Positions 1 to 9,043 of a DNA stretch of 64,000 nucleotides are shown here, one piece after another. Where the stretch lies: NCBI RefSeq assembly GCF_009662475.1, contig NZ_CP045571.1:494501-558500 (forward strand), in the 5' to 3' direction. Position numbers and translations under genes: made by a program. This DNA comes from Acidithiobacillus thiooxidans ATCC 19377. Lineage in GTDB: Bacteria; Pseudomonadota; Gammaproteobacteria; Acidithiobacillales; Acidithiobacillaceae. Under the pieces are notes generated by a model that saw only the letters and a list, made by a program, of their open reading frames with translations, was not told where the DNA came from and made no database searches. How positions within the stretch are numbered: the first letter of the stretch is position 1; each line of letters begins with the position of its first letter.

Positions 1-331
1 AATCCTGAGCTGCAGCGAGCAGGCAGCAGCGTCGATCAAACCCCAGCGCTTCGCCGGGGATATAGGCGTTGGCGACGCGCTGGTTGAACACCGCCAGATC
101 AGGTTCGTGAAGACGTGCTTCGGGTAATAATTCCCGCCAGGTTTGCAACGCCTCCGGCACGACCCCTCCCAGCGCAAAAGTCTCTTCCTCTGCATGAGGG
201 CGTAGCTGTTCCCATTGCTGTAAAATATGCGCAGGATGCAGGGCGGTTGCGGCGCTGATGCTCTGAAAATGCAGGCCATCATTGCTCTGCGCCAGCAGGG
301 TTCGGGTATTGCCCACGGCGATGAATATCAT
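1..331 (-). CDS. coaX: Type III pantothenate kinase CoaX, N-terminal 110 residues (cut by window edge)
   Basis: CoaX phosphorylates pantothenate, the first step of coenzyme A synthesis. The frame starts at ATG 331 with a 4-base ATGA overlap with the birA stop and runs open off the left edge. The N-terminus reads [10 protein letters not shown], which matches the family's phosphate-binding strand (usually D-x-G-N-T/S), and a later stretch YIPGEALGFDR matches the family P-x-x-L-G-x-D-R motif. The family's near-invariant Asp before the glycine is Ala (residue 5) here, so activity is uncertain. Pairing with birA is common in proteobacteria. The family call is fairly safe; function is not. Confidence 0.75.
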   Translation of the reverse strand, partial: MIFIAVGNTRTLLAQSNDGLHFQSISAATALHPAHILQQWEQLRPHAEEETFALGGVVPEALQTWRELLPEARLHEPDLAVFNQRVANAYIPGEALGFDRRCCLLAAAQD

Positions 332-1275
332 GATGCCAATGGCCGCAGGCTGACGTCGCCGGCACTCAACCATACCGGGGCTTTGTCCGGCTCCTGTACC
401 TGCAGGCGACCATCCCCCCCGATGCCCAGTACTTCTGCCGGATAATGTCCCCGCGCATCGCTGATCTGCACAATCTGGCGCATCATGGGCGCTGCCGCTT
501 CATTCCAGAACGGCAGAAAGGGTTCCAGGCCGTCGCGATCAAAGCGGACGAAATCCTCCTGCCAGCGGCGAATGATTTGTCCGGCAAGATGGCTGCGGGA
601 CAGGTTGAGCTGCTGTTGCGCCAAACTCGTGGCAGTGTCCGGCAGGCTAGGATCGTCGTGCACATTCAGCCCCAGGCCAAGTACCAGGCGGTTTTGCCCG
701 GAGGGCAGGCGGCGCGCTTCCAGCAGCAGTCCCCCCAGTTTTTGCCCGCCAATCCAAATGTCATTGGGCCATTTGATCCACAATCCGCTGATACTTTTTT
801 GCAGCACCTGAAAAACCCCCAGACCAGCCACCAGGGTCAGGGCAGGGTTAATGCTGGCCGCTTGCGTCCAGCCATAACTCATGGCCAGATGCCGACCAAA
901 GGGTGAAGACCAGTGACGCGCCCGCCGCCCCCGCCCGGCCCACTGACTTTCTGCCAGACAAATACCGGGATTGGCATCGCTGTCCAGCATTGCGCTGTTG
1001 GTCGAAGCACAGGCTGGCAGTATCCGGATTTGTGCTTCCGGAATGTTGGCAACAGCGGCAATTTCCGGGCGGGAAAGGGGCGCGTGAGGATACTCCAGCT
1101 GCAGTCCCTCGGCAGTCTGGCGCAGGGGAATCCCCCAATGCTCTGCTTCCTGAAGCAGGGCCGTGGGCACCACCCCTGCATCGTTAACGCACTCGACATC
1201 AGCCAGAACTTCCAGCAGTTTTTGCAGTGCCGCTGTGGGGGCTTCAGGAGCGGATATGGCCGTCTCCCAATACAA
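328..1275 (-). CDS. birA: Biotin--[acetyl-CoA-carboxylase] ligase BirA
   Basis: This 315-residue protein activates biotin to biotinyl-5'-AMP and transfers it to the biotin carboxyl carrier protein of acetyl-CoA carboxylase. The adenylate-binding loop GRGRRARHW lies at residues 114-122, followed by SPFG, and the central domain holds KWPNDIW and KLGGLLLE. The first 65 residues align with the winged-helix region of bifunctional BirA, but the helix-turn-helix is shortened by roughly nine residues, so a repressor role is doubtful. The start overlaps the end of proA by 32 bases; a later start cannot be excluded. The stop overlaps coaX. Confidence 0.9.
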   Translation of the reverse strand: MYWETAISAPEAPTAALQKLLEVLADVECVNDAGVVPTALLQEAEHWGIPLRQTAEGLQLEYPHAPLSRPEIAAVANIPEAQIRILPACASTNSAMLDSDANPGICLAESQWAGRGRRARHWSSPFGRHLAMSYGWTQAASINPALTLVAGLGVFQVLQKSISGLWIKWPNDIWIGGQKLGGLLLEARRLPSGQNRLVLGLGLNVHDDPSLPDTATSLAQQQLNLSRSHLAGQIIRRWQEDFVRFDRDGLEPFLPFWNEAAAPMMRQIVQISDARGHYPAEVLGIGGDGRLQVQEPDKAPVWLSAGDVSLRPLAS

Positions 1276-2503
1276 TCCATTTTTGCAAAGTCAGCCCTTC
1301 CAGACCAACCGGACCACGGACGTGCAGACGATTGGTGGAAATGCCAATTTCCGCCCCCAGACCATATTCGAATCCATCTGCGAAGCGGGTGGAGGCATTG
1401 ACCATCAATGAGCTCGCGTCGACTTCACGCAAAAAGCGGCGGGCGTGGGTATAATTTTCAGTGAGAATGGATTCGGTATGCTGGGACCCATAGCGATTGA
1501 TGTGCGCAATAGCGGCGTCGAGATCGTCGACAATTTTGAGGGAAATGATGGGCCCCAGATACTCCGTGCCGTAATCTTCTTCCGTAGCTGCCACGGCACC
1601 TGCAAGGCGTGGCAGGCTCCGTTCGCAGGCCCGGACTTCGATGCCTTTTTCCTGCAGTGCCGTGACGATAGGAAGCAGCAGATCTTCCATGCGATCCTTG
1701 TGGATCAACAGGCTTTCGGCGGTGTTGCAGGTGCCTAGTCTTTGGGTTTTGGCGTTGACCACCACTTTCAGTGCTTTGCGGGCATCCGCATCGGCATCAA
1801 CGTAAACATGGCAGTTGCCGTCCAGATGCATAATCACCGGCACTGTGGCATCAGCCTTGATGCGGGAAATCAGCCCTTTGCCGCCGCGCGGAATGACCAC
1901 ATCCACATGAGCATCCATGCTGATCAGCACCCCGACGGCTTCCCGGTCTGCCGTGTTAACGTATTGCACCAGATCCAGAGGTAATCCCGCCTTACCCAAA
2001 GCCGCCCGCAAGCGTTCGGCAATAGCCATGTTGCTGTTCAGGGATTCCGAGCCACCGCGCAAAATGACCGCATTGCCCGACTTGACGCAGAGACCGGCAG
2101 CATCAGCCGTGACGTTGGGACGTGACTCGTAAATCATGGCAATCACACCCAGCGGCGCCCGCATATGACCGACCTGGATGCCGCTGGGGCGATAACGCAA
2201 ATCCGTGATTTCACCAACAGGATCGGGAAGTGCGGCAATTTCTTCGAGGCCCCGGGCCATCGCCTCAATGCGCGTCTCATCCAATCGCAAACGGTCAATA
2301 AAGGCGGCATCCTTGCCCGCCTCTTCGGCACTGCGCAGATCTTTGCGATTGGCACGCTGCAAATTATCGGCATCACGCCGTAAAAATTCTGCCATCAGGC
2401 GCAAGGCTTGGTCCTTGGCGGCACTATCGGCGCTTTGCAGACGCCGTTGGGCGCTGCGCGCCCGTTCGCCAATTTTTTCCATTTCCTGGTGCAAATCCAT
2501 CAT
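1244..2503 (-). CDS. proA: Gamma-glutamyl phosphate reductase ProA
   Basis: ProA reduces gamma-glutamyl phosphate to glutamate-5-semialdehyde with NADPH, the second step of proline synthesis. The protein belongs to the aldehyde dehydrogenase superfamily; the catalytic cysteine lies in LGTCNTAES, and the [12 protein letters not shown] and RGGSE segments are typical of ProA. ATG 2503 (M-M-D-L-H-Q) is preferred because AGGAG lies just upstream; the frame itself opens 33 bases earlier. This gives 419 residues, the usual length. It lies in a leftward run between holA and birA; proB is not in the window. Confidence 0.93.
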   Translation of the reverse strand: MMDLHQEMEKIGERARSAQRRLQSADSAAKDQALRLMAEFLRRDADNLQRANRKDLRSAEEAGKDAAFIDRLRLDETRIEAMARGLEEIAALPDPVGEITDLRYRPSGIQVGHMRAPLGVIAMIYESRPNVTADAAGLCVKSGNAVILRGGSESLNSNMAIAERLRAALGKAGLPLDLVQYVNTADREAVGVLISMDAHVDVVIPRGGKGLISRIKADATVPVIMHLDGNCHVYVDADADARKALKVVVNAKTQRLGTCNTAESLLIHKDRMEDLLLPIVTALQEKGIEVRACERSLPRLAGAVAATEEDYGTEYLGPIISLKIVDDLDAAIAHINRYGSQHTESILTENYTHARRFLREVDASSLMVNASTRFADGFEYGLGAEIGISTNRLHVRGPVGLEGLTLQKWIVLGDGHIRS

Positions 2504-2625
2504 CAGTCTCCTCTTTCGTGTCAGTCTGGCTGACATGAGTTCAGCGAAGAACCTTCCGTGTCGGGCAATATGTGACCTGCCAATGGGGATTCATTCGCGC
2601 GGATATTAGGTCTATTGTGCCGTTC

Positions 2626-3621
2626 TCAGGCTGATCCGGCAATTCGCAGGCATAAATCGGTCAGGGCGGGCCAGACCGGAGTAGGGTCCTGACCCTTGAT
2701 GCGGGCGTCAATTTCAAGGCATTCACGGATACCCGCCAGCAGGCTATGACCCGGCAAACGCCGCGCCGCCGCGCGGAACCAGTTCTGGCGGGGAGGGAAT
2801 ACCCGGTTCTGGCGAAAAACCTGATCAACGTCCACATGGGCAGCGCGTAATTCCGCCAGTATCCGCAAATCCTTGTGGAGTGCCCAGAGACAAAGGGCAG
2901 GTTCACCATCGCCACTGCGCAGACGGTCAATAATGCGCAGGATTTGCGTTGGTTCAGCGCGCAGCGTCGCATCCGCCAGGTCATAAATATTGAACTGACT
3001 GCTGTCGGCCAGTACGTTACGAATAGCGGCAACATCCACCGCCTGCCCCGGATAAATCTGCTGCAGCCGTAAAATGGCCTGATGACAGGCCCCAAGATTG
3101 CCCGCACTCAGATCCGCCAGCAACTGGATGGCCTCGTCATCTGCCGACATTTTTTGCAGTTTGAGGCGTTGTTCTATCCAGCGGATCCAGTCTGCGCCTT
3201 CGGGACGATACAACAACAGGGTCTGGCCGTGGCTTTCCAGGGCCTTGAACCATTGCGTTTTCTGGACGCTGGCATCGGGGCGTGGGCCGCTGAAGACGAG
3301 CAGGGCATCGGGGGGCGGCGAAGCCAGCCAGTACTGCAGGGCGCTGACGCCTTCCTTGGGCAGCTTGATGCTGTCCAGACGCAGGAGGAGCAGGCGTTGT
3401 TCAGCGAAAAGTGAGCCAGCATCCCGCTCATCCCGCAGCGCATCCCAAGGGGCGGAGGAATGATTCAGCCGTTGGCGTTGGGCAAAACCCTGTTCTGCAG
3501 CAACCTGGCAGAGTGCTTCTTCAGCTTCCTGCAAAAGCAGCGGTTCATCAGAGAACAAACCGTAGACGGACGCCAGCTTACCCTGCAGGTGTCCTGACCA
3601 CTGTCCCGGCTTGAGTCGCAT
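2626..3621 (-). CDS. holA: DNA polymerase III delta subunit HolA
   Basis: HolA is the clamp-opening subunit of the DNA polymerase III clamp loader. The 331-residue protein has the family pattern near its start (LASVYGLFSDEPLLLQEAEE, then an arginine-rich 'GFAQRQR' strand) and the AAA-like collar region FNIYDLADATL. The gene begins one base after the lptE stop; leuS-lptE-holA is a common arrangement in gammaproteobacteria and suggests co-transcription. A 120-base gap separates it from proA. Confidence 0.88.
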   Translation of the reverse strand: MRLKPGQWSGHLQGKLASVYGLFSDEPLLLQEAEEALCQVAAEQGFAQRQRLNHSSAPWDALRDERDAGSLFAEQRLLLLRLDSIKLPKEGVSALQYWLASPPPDALLVFSGPRPDASVQKTQWFKALESHGQTLLLYRPEGADWIRWIEQRLKLQKMSADDEAIQLLADLSAGNLGACHQAILRLQQIYPGQAVDVAAIRNVLADSSQFNIYDLADATLRAEPTQILRIIDRLRSGDGEPALCLWALHKDLRILAELRAAHVDVDQVFRQNRVFPPRQNWFRAAARRLPGHSLLAGIRECLEIDARIKGQDPTPVWPALTDLCLRIAGSA

Positions 3622-3622
3622 C

Positions 3623-4141
3623 TCAGCCGCCGGACTGACGGACGACCGGACTGTTCAGAACCCGCCGGAGAATCTGCCGGGCACCCTGCTCCATCAGCAA
3701 TCTTTCCATGCGAATTTGTTGCTCATTGGTAGCCAGAGGGTTCCCGCTGTTATAACTGAAACTGTTTTCCACCAGCAGTGACTGGGCGGGAAGAATGACT
3801 TTTTTCTGATCATCCATGACGCTGAATTGCGCATGGAGGGTATCCAGAAATTCCAGAGCCACGCCGCTACTGGGGCTGATGCTGATAATTCTTTGCGAGA
3901 CATAGGCATTATCAATGTGCAGGACAGGACCATCCGCGCGGCTGTAATTACCGTCGCGCTGCAATTCACGGTGAACGGCTGCGGCCAGGGTGCCGCCACT
4001 GGGACCGCTGCCAGACACACGCATCCCCTGCAACTTAGCCGGAACGGTTGATCCGGTCTGCAAATGAAACCCGCAACCTGCCAGCGCGAGCAAAAGCAGG
4101 CTCATCAACCCGTAAATGCCACGCTGGCGCCATGCTTTCAT
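3623..4141 (-). CDS. lptE: LPS-assembly lipoprotein LptE
   Basis: LptE plugs the LptD barrel in the outer membrane and helps insert lipopolysaccharide. The 172-residue product has a lipoprotein signal: a hydrophobic segment followed by the lipobox L-A-G-C with the lipidated Cys at residue 23. The mature part begins [11 protein letters not shown] and has the family pattern of a small beta-alpha protein. Its start overlaps the leuS stop as ATGA, so it is probably translationally coupled to leuS. Confidence 0.85.
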   Translation of the reverse strand: MKAWRQRGIYGLMSLLLLALAGCGFHLQTGSTVPAKLQGMRVSGSGPSGGTLAAAVHRELQRDGNYSRADGPVLHIDNAYVSQRIISISPSSGVALEFLDTLHAQFSVMDDQKKVILPAQSLLVENSFSYNSGNPLATNEQQIRMERLLMEQGARQILRRVLNSPVVRQSGG

Positions 4142-6603
4142 CCCAGCACCAGATTAACCAGACGGCCCGGCACGACAATGACTTTGCGCACGGTTTTACC
4201 TTCCAGATGACGCTGCATGGCGGGACTGGCCAGCACCGCCTTTTCGATGGCCTTATTGTCCGCTGCCACCGGAAAATCCATGCGTTCCCGCAATTTCCCA
4301 TTGACCTGGATGACCAGGGTCAGCGTGTCCGACTTGAGTGCCTCGGGGTCGGCGCTGGGCCATGGGGTATGGATGATATTGCTTTTCTGGCCCAATACTT
4401 CCCAAAGTATTTCAGTCATGTGCGGGGCAAAAGGCGAGAGCATCAGCACAATGGCACGCAATCCCTCGCCCAGTACGGCACGCAAGTCTTTGGGCGCATC
4501 AGCACCGACTTTCATGAGGCCGTTACTCAGTTCCATGATGGCGGCAATAGCCACATTAAAATGATAACGACCTTCCATATTGCGGCTGACGCGTTCAATG
4601 CACTGATGGACAGCACGACGCAGATCTTTCGCCTCGTCAGACAATTCTGCTGGTACCAGCAGATTCTCTGCTCCATATTCATGGACTAGACGCCAGATGC
4701 GGCTCAGAAAGCGATGCGCCCCTTCGACAGCCGCATCAGACCACTCCAGATGTTGTTCGGGGGGGGCCGCAAACAAAATGAAAAGGCGGGCAGTATCCGC
4801 ACCATAGCGATCAATGAGTCCCTGAGGGTCAACGGTGTTCCCCTTGGATTTACTCATTTTACTGCCGTCTTTCAGCACCATGCCCTGGGTGAGCAACTGC
4901 TTGAAGGGTTCATCGTGAACCGCATCTGCAGGCAACAACCCCACGTCCCGCAGCAGGCGATTAAAAAAACGGGCATAGAGAAGATGCAGTACGGCATGTT
5001 CCACCCCGCCCACATACTGGTCCACCGGTAACCACTCGGCGGCGCGTGCATCCAGCATGGTGTCGGCATCAGGACAGGCGAAACGGGCGTAGTACCAGGA
5101 ACTTTCCACAAAAGTATCCATGGTATCGGTTTCACGTCGCGCCGGAGCTCCACAGCGCGGACAGGGTACGTTCAGAAACTCCGGATCATCCAGCAGGGGA
5201 GAGCGGGGGTCCTTGAGTTGATAATGGGTGGGGAGCACGACCGGCAAGTCCTGCTCAGGAACCGGCACCACGCCACAATGTTCACAATGAATCATGGGGA
5301 TGGGCGTACCCCAGTAACGCTGACGGGAAATTCCCCAATCGCGCAGACGGTAATTGATGGTTTTCCGGCCCAGACCCCGTTCGGCAACGGCCTCGGTGAT
5401 GCGGGTTTTTGCCTGCACACTATCCAGACCGTTGAAGTCTCCCGAATGCACCAAAGTTCCGGCACCTGTGTAGGCTTCGGTCATGGCGGCTGCTTCAAGC
5501 GGCGCAGATTCTGCCGCAATGACAATCTGAATGGGCAGCCTGTATTTGTGGGCAAACTCGAAGTCACGCTGGTCATGGGCGGGCACACTCATCACGGCCC
5601 CTTCTCCATAACCCATCAGCACAAAGTTGGCCGTCCAGACCGGCAGTTCGGCACCAGTCAAGGGATGTTTGACGAACAGGCCGAGAGGATGTCCTTCTTT
5701 TTCCTGGGTTTCGATGCTGGCTTCGGAAACCGAGCCATGCCGGCAACGCTCCAGAAATTCAGCCAAGGCCGAATTCTGCTCTGCCGCCTGCAAGGCCAGA
5801 GGATGCTCCGGCGCTACGGCCAGATAAGTGGCGCCCATCAGGGTGTCGGGGCGCGTCGTAAAGACCTTGATAACCCCTTCTCCACTCGCCAGGGGAAAAT
5901 GAATTTCCGCCCCCTCAGAGCGCCCGATCCAGTTGCGCTGCATGGTCAGCACCTGTTCCGGCCAGCCTTCATTCAGGGTATCCAGGCCCTCCAGCAATTC
6001 TTCGGCGTAGGCGGTAATGCGCAAAAAATACTGAACAATTTCGCGCCGCTCGACGGGGGCACCGGAGCGCCAGCCGCAACCATCCACCACCTGTTCATTG
6101 GCCAGCACCGTCTGGTCAACCGGATCCCAGTTGACGGTGCTGAGTTTCTGGTAAACCAGACCCTTTTCCCAGAGCTTGAGGAACAGCCATTGCTCCCAGC
6201 GATAATAGTTGGGGGTGCAGGTCGCCAATTCCCGTGACCAGTCATAAGATAATCCCAGCCGCTGCAACTGCCCGCGCATGTGAGCAATGTTGTCCATGGT
6301 CCACTCGGCCGGGGCCAGACCATTTTTGAGAGCCGCATTTTCGGCGGGCAAACCAAAGGCATCCCAGCCCATGGGTTGCAGGACATCCTTGCCGCGCATG
6401 CGCTGATAACGGGCGATGGCGTCGGCAATACTGTAATTGCGGACATGGCCCATATGCAGTTGTCCCGAAGGATACGGAAACATGGCCAGAGCATAGAATT
6501 TTTCCTTGCCGGGCACGCTGGCTGCACGGAAAGACTGCTGCTCCTGCCAGCGTTTTTGCACTGCCGGCTCAAGTTCTTGGGGGGAATAGGCGGGAATATC
6601 CAT
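4138..6603 (-). CDS. leuS: Leucyl-tRNA synthetase
   Basis: Class I aminoacyl-tRNA synthetase that charges tRNA-Leu, 821 residues. The HIGH signature is HMGH at residues 50-53 in [16 protein letters not shown], and the KMSKS loop is KMSKSKGN. The editing domain (CP1) is present with [21 protein letters not shown] zinc-ribbon-like CEHCGVVP...CPRCGAP segment is also present. It is the first gene of the leftward run and is divergent from the Fpg-like gene. No leader regulatory structure was recognised in the 166-base gap. Confidence 0.97.
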   Translation of the reverse strand: MDIPAYSPQELEPAVQKRWQEQQSFRAASVPGKEKFYALAMFPYPSGQLHMGHVRNYSIADAIARYQRMRGKDVLQPMGWDAFGLPAENAALKNGLAPAEWTMDNIAHMRGQLQRLGLSYDWSRELATCTPNYYRWEQWLFLKLWEKGLVYQKLSTVNWDPVDQTVLANEQVVDGCGWRSGAPVERREIVQYFLRITAYAEELLEGLDTLNEGWPEQVLTMQRNWIGRSEGAEIHFPLASGEGVIKVFTTRPDTLMGATYLAVAPEHPLALQAAEQNSALAEFLERCRHGSVSEASIETQEKEGHPLGLFVKHPLTGAELPVWTANFVLMGYGEGAVMSVPAHDQRDFEFAHKYRLPIQIVIAAESAPLEAAAMTEAYTGAGTLVHSGDFNGLDSVQAKTRITEAVAERGLGRKTINYRLRDWGISRQRYWGTPIPMIHCEHCGVVPVPEQDLPVVLPTHYQLKDPRSPLLDDPEFLNVPCPRCGAPARRETDTMDTFVESSWYYARFACPDADTMLDARAAEWLPVDQYVGGVEHAVLHLLYARFFNRLLRDVGLLPADAVHDEPFKQLLTQGMVLKDGSKMSKSKGNTVDPQGLIDRYGADTARLFILFAAPPEQHLEWSDAAVEGAHRFLSRIWRLVHEYGAENLLVPAELSDEAKDLRRAVHQCIERVSRNMEGRYHFNVAIAAIMELSNGLMKVGADAPKDLRAVLGEGLRAIVLMLSPFAPHMTEILWEVLGQKSNIIHTPWPSADPEALKSDTLTLVIQVNGKLRERMDFPVAADNKAIEKAVLASPAMQRHLEGKTVRKVIVVPGRLVNLVLG

Positions 6604-6700
6604 GGATTCTGTTGTTCAGCCGATTTGTTGAAGTGGCACAAAGGTTGCCACAGGCACCCGAGTGGCGCAATGTTCCAGCGCGAGGAACGGTCTCCTGCCA

Positions 6701-6729
6701 TTGGCGCATTGTCCCATGCAGGTTAGACT
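6701..6729 (+). promoter_or_regulatory. Possible sigma-70 promoter of the Fpg-like gene
   Basis: TTGGCG at 6701-6706 and TAGACT at 6724-6729 are separated by 17 bases, and the coding start lies 41 bases further on. Each hexamer has four of six consensus bases. This is a visual prediction only. Confidence 0.35.
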
Positions 6730-6769
6730 AACCCCTGACAGCAATTAAAATATCGAATTTGGAGAAAAC

Positions 6770-7573
6770 ATGGCTGAATTGCCAGAACTGGAATTACTGA
6801 AACAAAAATTACGCCGCAACATCCTCAACAAGCGGGTAAATGTCATGCAGGTGCATAACGCCAAAGGCGAGTTGCTGACCGATGGCGCGGGCATTGAAGA
6901 AGCCGCTTTCAAGGGCAAACCAATTACCGATTTGCATCGCTATGGTCAGTACCTGTTTCTGGAATTGGCGCGCAAGGATATTCTGGCCATGCAGCTGGGT
7001 GGCGAACTCACTGTCGATTTGGAGCGCGGGCCTGCCCAGGCAGAAAGTGAAGAAGAAGCGCGGGCCGTTCTGGAAATCCAGATTAATGGGCATCAACGCT
7101 TACGCCTGCATGGCACGCAGTTAGGTAATCGCCTGCGGATGCTCGACGAAAACAGCGATGTGGATTTTCTGACCAAGCTTGGACCCGATCCTTTGATGGT
7201 GCATGGCGAAGGACTGGCGGTTTTGCGTGAAGCATTGTCTCGCCGCCGCAGCGCCCTGCGCAATATTCTTCTGGATGATGCTTTTGCGCCGGGTATTGGT
7301 GCGGTGTGGGCCGATGAAATCCTGTACCAGGCGCGCCTGCGTCCTGATCGCACCGCCCCCAGTCTGACGGACGAAGAGCGCGACCGTTTTCTGGAGCAGA
7401 TTCCCAAGGTGCTGGACCGGGCAGTTCGCTGTCAGGCCAAAACCAATCTGCTACCCAAAACCTTCCTCACCCGGCACCGGGAAGACAACCAGTGTCCCGG
7501 CTGTGGTGCCGCCCTCGAAACCCTATCGGTGGGTGGTAAAAACGCGCTGTTCTGCCCGGCTTGTCAAAGCTGA
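6770..7573 (+). CDS. Fpg/Nei-family DNA glycosylase homologue lacking catalytic residues
   Basis: The 267-residue protein has the full Fpg/Nei layout: N-terminal beta sandwich, helix-two-turn-helix (GIGAVWADEILYQARLRPDR) and a four-cysteine zinc finger (CPGC...CPAC) at the C-terminus. The family's active site is missing. The N-terminal Pro nucleophile is Ala (M-A-E-L-P-E), the Lys of the R-x-A-K-Y loop is Gln (residue 60), the Met of HLGMSG is Gly, the Asn of G-I-G-N is Ala, and the zinc-finger Arg of G-G-R is Lys. The following Glu is kept. ATG 6770 has GGAGA in front. It may bind DNA without cutting; the fold is clear, the role unknown. Confidence 0.85.
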   Translation: MAELPELELLKQKLRRNILNKRVNVMQVHNAKGELLTDGAGIEEAAFKGKPITDLHRYGQYLFLELARKDILAMQLGGELTVDLERGPAQAESEEEARAVLEIQINGHQRLRLHGTQLGNRLRMLDENSDVDFLTKLGPDPLMVHGEGLAVLREALSRRRSALRNILLDDAFAPGIGAVWADEILYQARLRPDRTAPSLTDEERDRFLEQIPKVLDRAVRCQAKTNLLPKTFLTRHREDNQCPGCGAALETLSVGGKNALFCPACQS

Positions 7574-7610
7574 GTCAAACTGCCCCGGTCTGGTAAGCTT
7601 CTGCCCGGCC

Positions 7611-8078
7611 TTACTTGTGTTTCCACGGCAGGCCGCTGGCTTTCCAGCCCTCGACTTTGCCGCGCTGACCCTGGTGGTCCTGCTTACCCTCAAAGCCCCC
7701 CAGAATGTTGTAGCAGTGGTGATAACCCAAGCCAGCCAGATGCTCGGCAGCCGCCAGTGAACGGCCACCGGTACGGCAAAGCAGTAGCAGGATATTATTG
7801 GGCGTCACTTCTTTTTTGATCTGCTGGTCAAAATCCGGATTGGGCGTCATGCCGGGATAGTTCTGCCAGGGAATATGTTTACCCCCTTCAATCATGCCCA
7901 CGAAATCCAGCTCCGGATGCGAGCGGACATCCACCAGCACGGCGTCGGGGTGTTCGCGAAGCAGCGCGTGGGCTTCTTCCGGCGTCATATCACCGGCATG
8001 GCGTTTGCCTGCAGCCTTGGCGCGTTCATGGGCTTTTTCAAGAATTTCTGCGGTACTCATGGCGGTTGTCATGTTCAT
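7611..8078 (-). CDS. Rhodanese-like domain protein
   Basis: Single-domain sulfurtransferase-like protein of 155 residues. The active-site loop is CRTGGRS with the persulfide-forming Cys at residue 101; the VLVDVRSHPELDFVG and HIPWQNYP strands are typical of rhodaneses. There is no signal peptide, so it is probably cytoplasmic. AGGAG lies seven bases before ATG 8078. It ends convergently with the Fpg-like gene. Sulfur oxidisers carry many such proteins, but the substrate here cannot be told. Confidence 0.85.
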   Translation of the reverse strand: MNMTTAMSTAEILEKAHERAKAAGKRHAGDMTPEEAHALLREHPDAVLVDVRSHPELDFVGMIEGGKHIPWQNYPGMTPNPDFDQQIKKEVTPNNILLLLCRTGGRSLAAAEHLAGLGYHHCYNILGGFEGKQDHQGQRGKVEGWKASGLPWKHK

Positions 8079-8246
8079 GTCGGTCTCCTGATGGCGGGAT
8101 CATGCTTATCCCTGCCTTTCATTGTCAAATATAGCACGCCCTGCTGAATTTTAAGGCGACCTTACGGCCGGAACTGTTTTTGCTGAAGCACGTTGATACA
8201 TCGCTATTCGGTGTTGGTTCATCATGTGTTTGCCCAACGGCAAAAT

Positions 8247-8561
8247 TCAGCGGCGTGATTTTTGCGTCCGCTGGGATGCTTTGTTAGCCATTAAATCCTG
8301 AAGCCCGCCAGACACATATTTATGCAGGACGCTGGATACCAATGTTTGATATGGAATCCCTTCTTCAAGGGCTCGCCTTTGAAGTGACTCTAAATCATGG
8401 CTGGAAATCCGGATATTAATCCGCTTATCCTTTTTGAAGGTTTCCTCGGCAGCCGCTTGCAGCATTTTTATACGCCCGGGCGTGAGTACAGATTTGAACT
8501 CACCCGCTTCAAATTCTTCAAGAATTTCTTTTTCTTCTTTGCTTAGTTTAGGCTCAGTCAT
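8247..8561 (-). CDS. BrnA-like ribbon-helix-helix antitoxin (pair 1)
   Basis: A 104-residue protein with a C-terminal ribbon-helix-helix DNA-binding segment (RINIRISSHDLESLQRRALEEGIPYQTLVSSVLHKY divided over about residues 47-83), the pattern of CopG/BrnA antitoxins. The acidic N-terminus (SKEEKEILEEFEAGEF) is the likely toxin-binding part. It overlaps the upstream toxin gene as ATGA. By analogy with other BrnTA systems it would neutralise the toxin and repress the shared promoter. Confidence 0.75.
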   Translation of the reverse strand: MTEPKLSKEEKEILEEFEAGEFKSVLTPGRIKMLQAAAEETFKKDKRINIRISSHDLESLQRRALEEGIPYQTLVSSVLHKYVSGGLQDLMANKASQRTQKSRR

Positions 8562-8836
8562 GATTTCTCTCCAAGATACTGTTGGGTCGCCTTTCTGCTC
8601 GGAATTACTGTTTTCAAGAAAATCTCTTTTCGGTTTTCAACATAGGGTACAAGACGCACATAACCATCTATGTCGATCACAAATATACGTTGACTCGGAT
8701 ATTTGTCTCTGTTTGGATGCTCAATATCGTCCAGCAATGCGCCTTGCTGTAAATAGAAAACGACGTCCTCAAACGAAATCCCACGCTCTGAAATAAGCTG
8801 TTGGTTTTTCTCAGGATTCCAGTTGATCGGCTTCAT
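8558..8836 (-). CDS. BrnT-like ribonuclease toxin (pair 1)
   Basis: A 92-residue basic protein placed before its antitoxin, the gene order of brnTA. Its N-terminus INWNPEKNQQLISERGISFEDVVFYL fits the BrnT/DUF497-like pattern 'W-x-x-x-K-N-x-x-L-x-x-x-x-I-x-F-E', and the middle has a beta-rich core ending in RKEIFLKTVIPSRKATQQYL. This pair is clearly different in sequence from the second pair at 14.5-15.0 kb. Toxin identity is inferred from pattern and neighbour. Confidence 0.7.
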   Translation of the reverse strand: MKPINWNPEKNQQLISERGISFEDVVFYLQQGALLDDIEHPNRDKYPSQRIFVIDIDGYVRLVPYVENRKEIFLKTVIPSRKATQQYLGEKS

Positions 8837-9043
8837 GACGCACAGTATAACCCAAATGTGTGCCTTTTGGCATCAGATCGGAGGGTTTTAAGGTGTGAGT
8901 GAGATCGAAAGTTACGTGATTGGGGGCTGTACAATTTGCGCAATGGTATTGTTGGGAACATTCCGCCGCGCGCCTTCCCGCCGTGCCTCCAATGCCTTAT
9001 ATTCAGGTCACATACATAAAACCACTGACCGCAAGAGACACGC

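Noticed and set aside
4759-4766. Run of eight G in leuS (and another in tpiA near 25590) as phase-variable tract
   Set aside because: Both lie in essential housekeeping genes with intact frames; contingency switching is implausible there.
5218-6237. 339-codon rightward open frame
   Set aside because: Antisense shadow of leuS; the leuS motifs are all intact.
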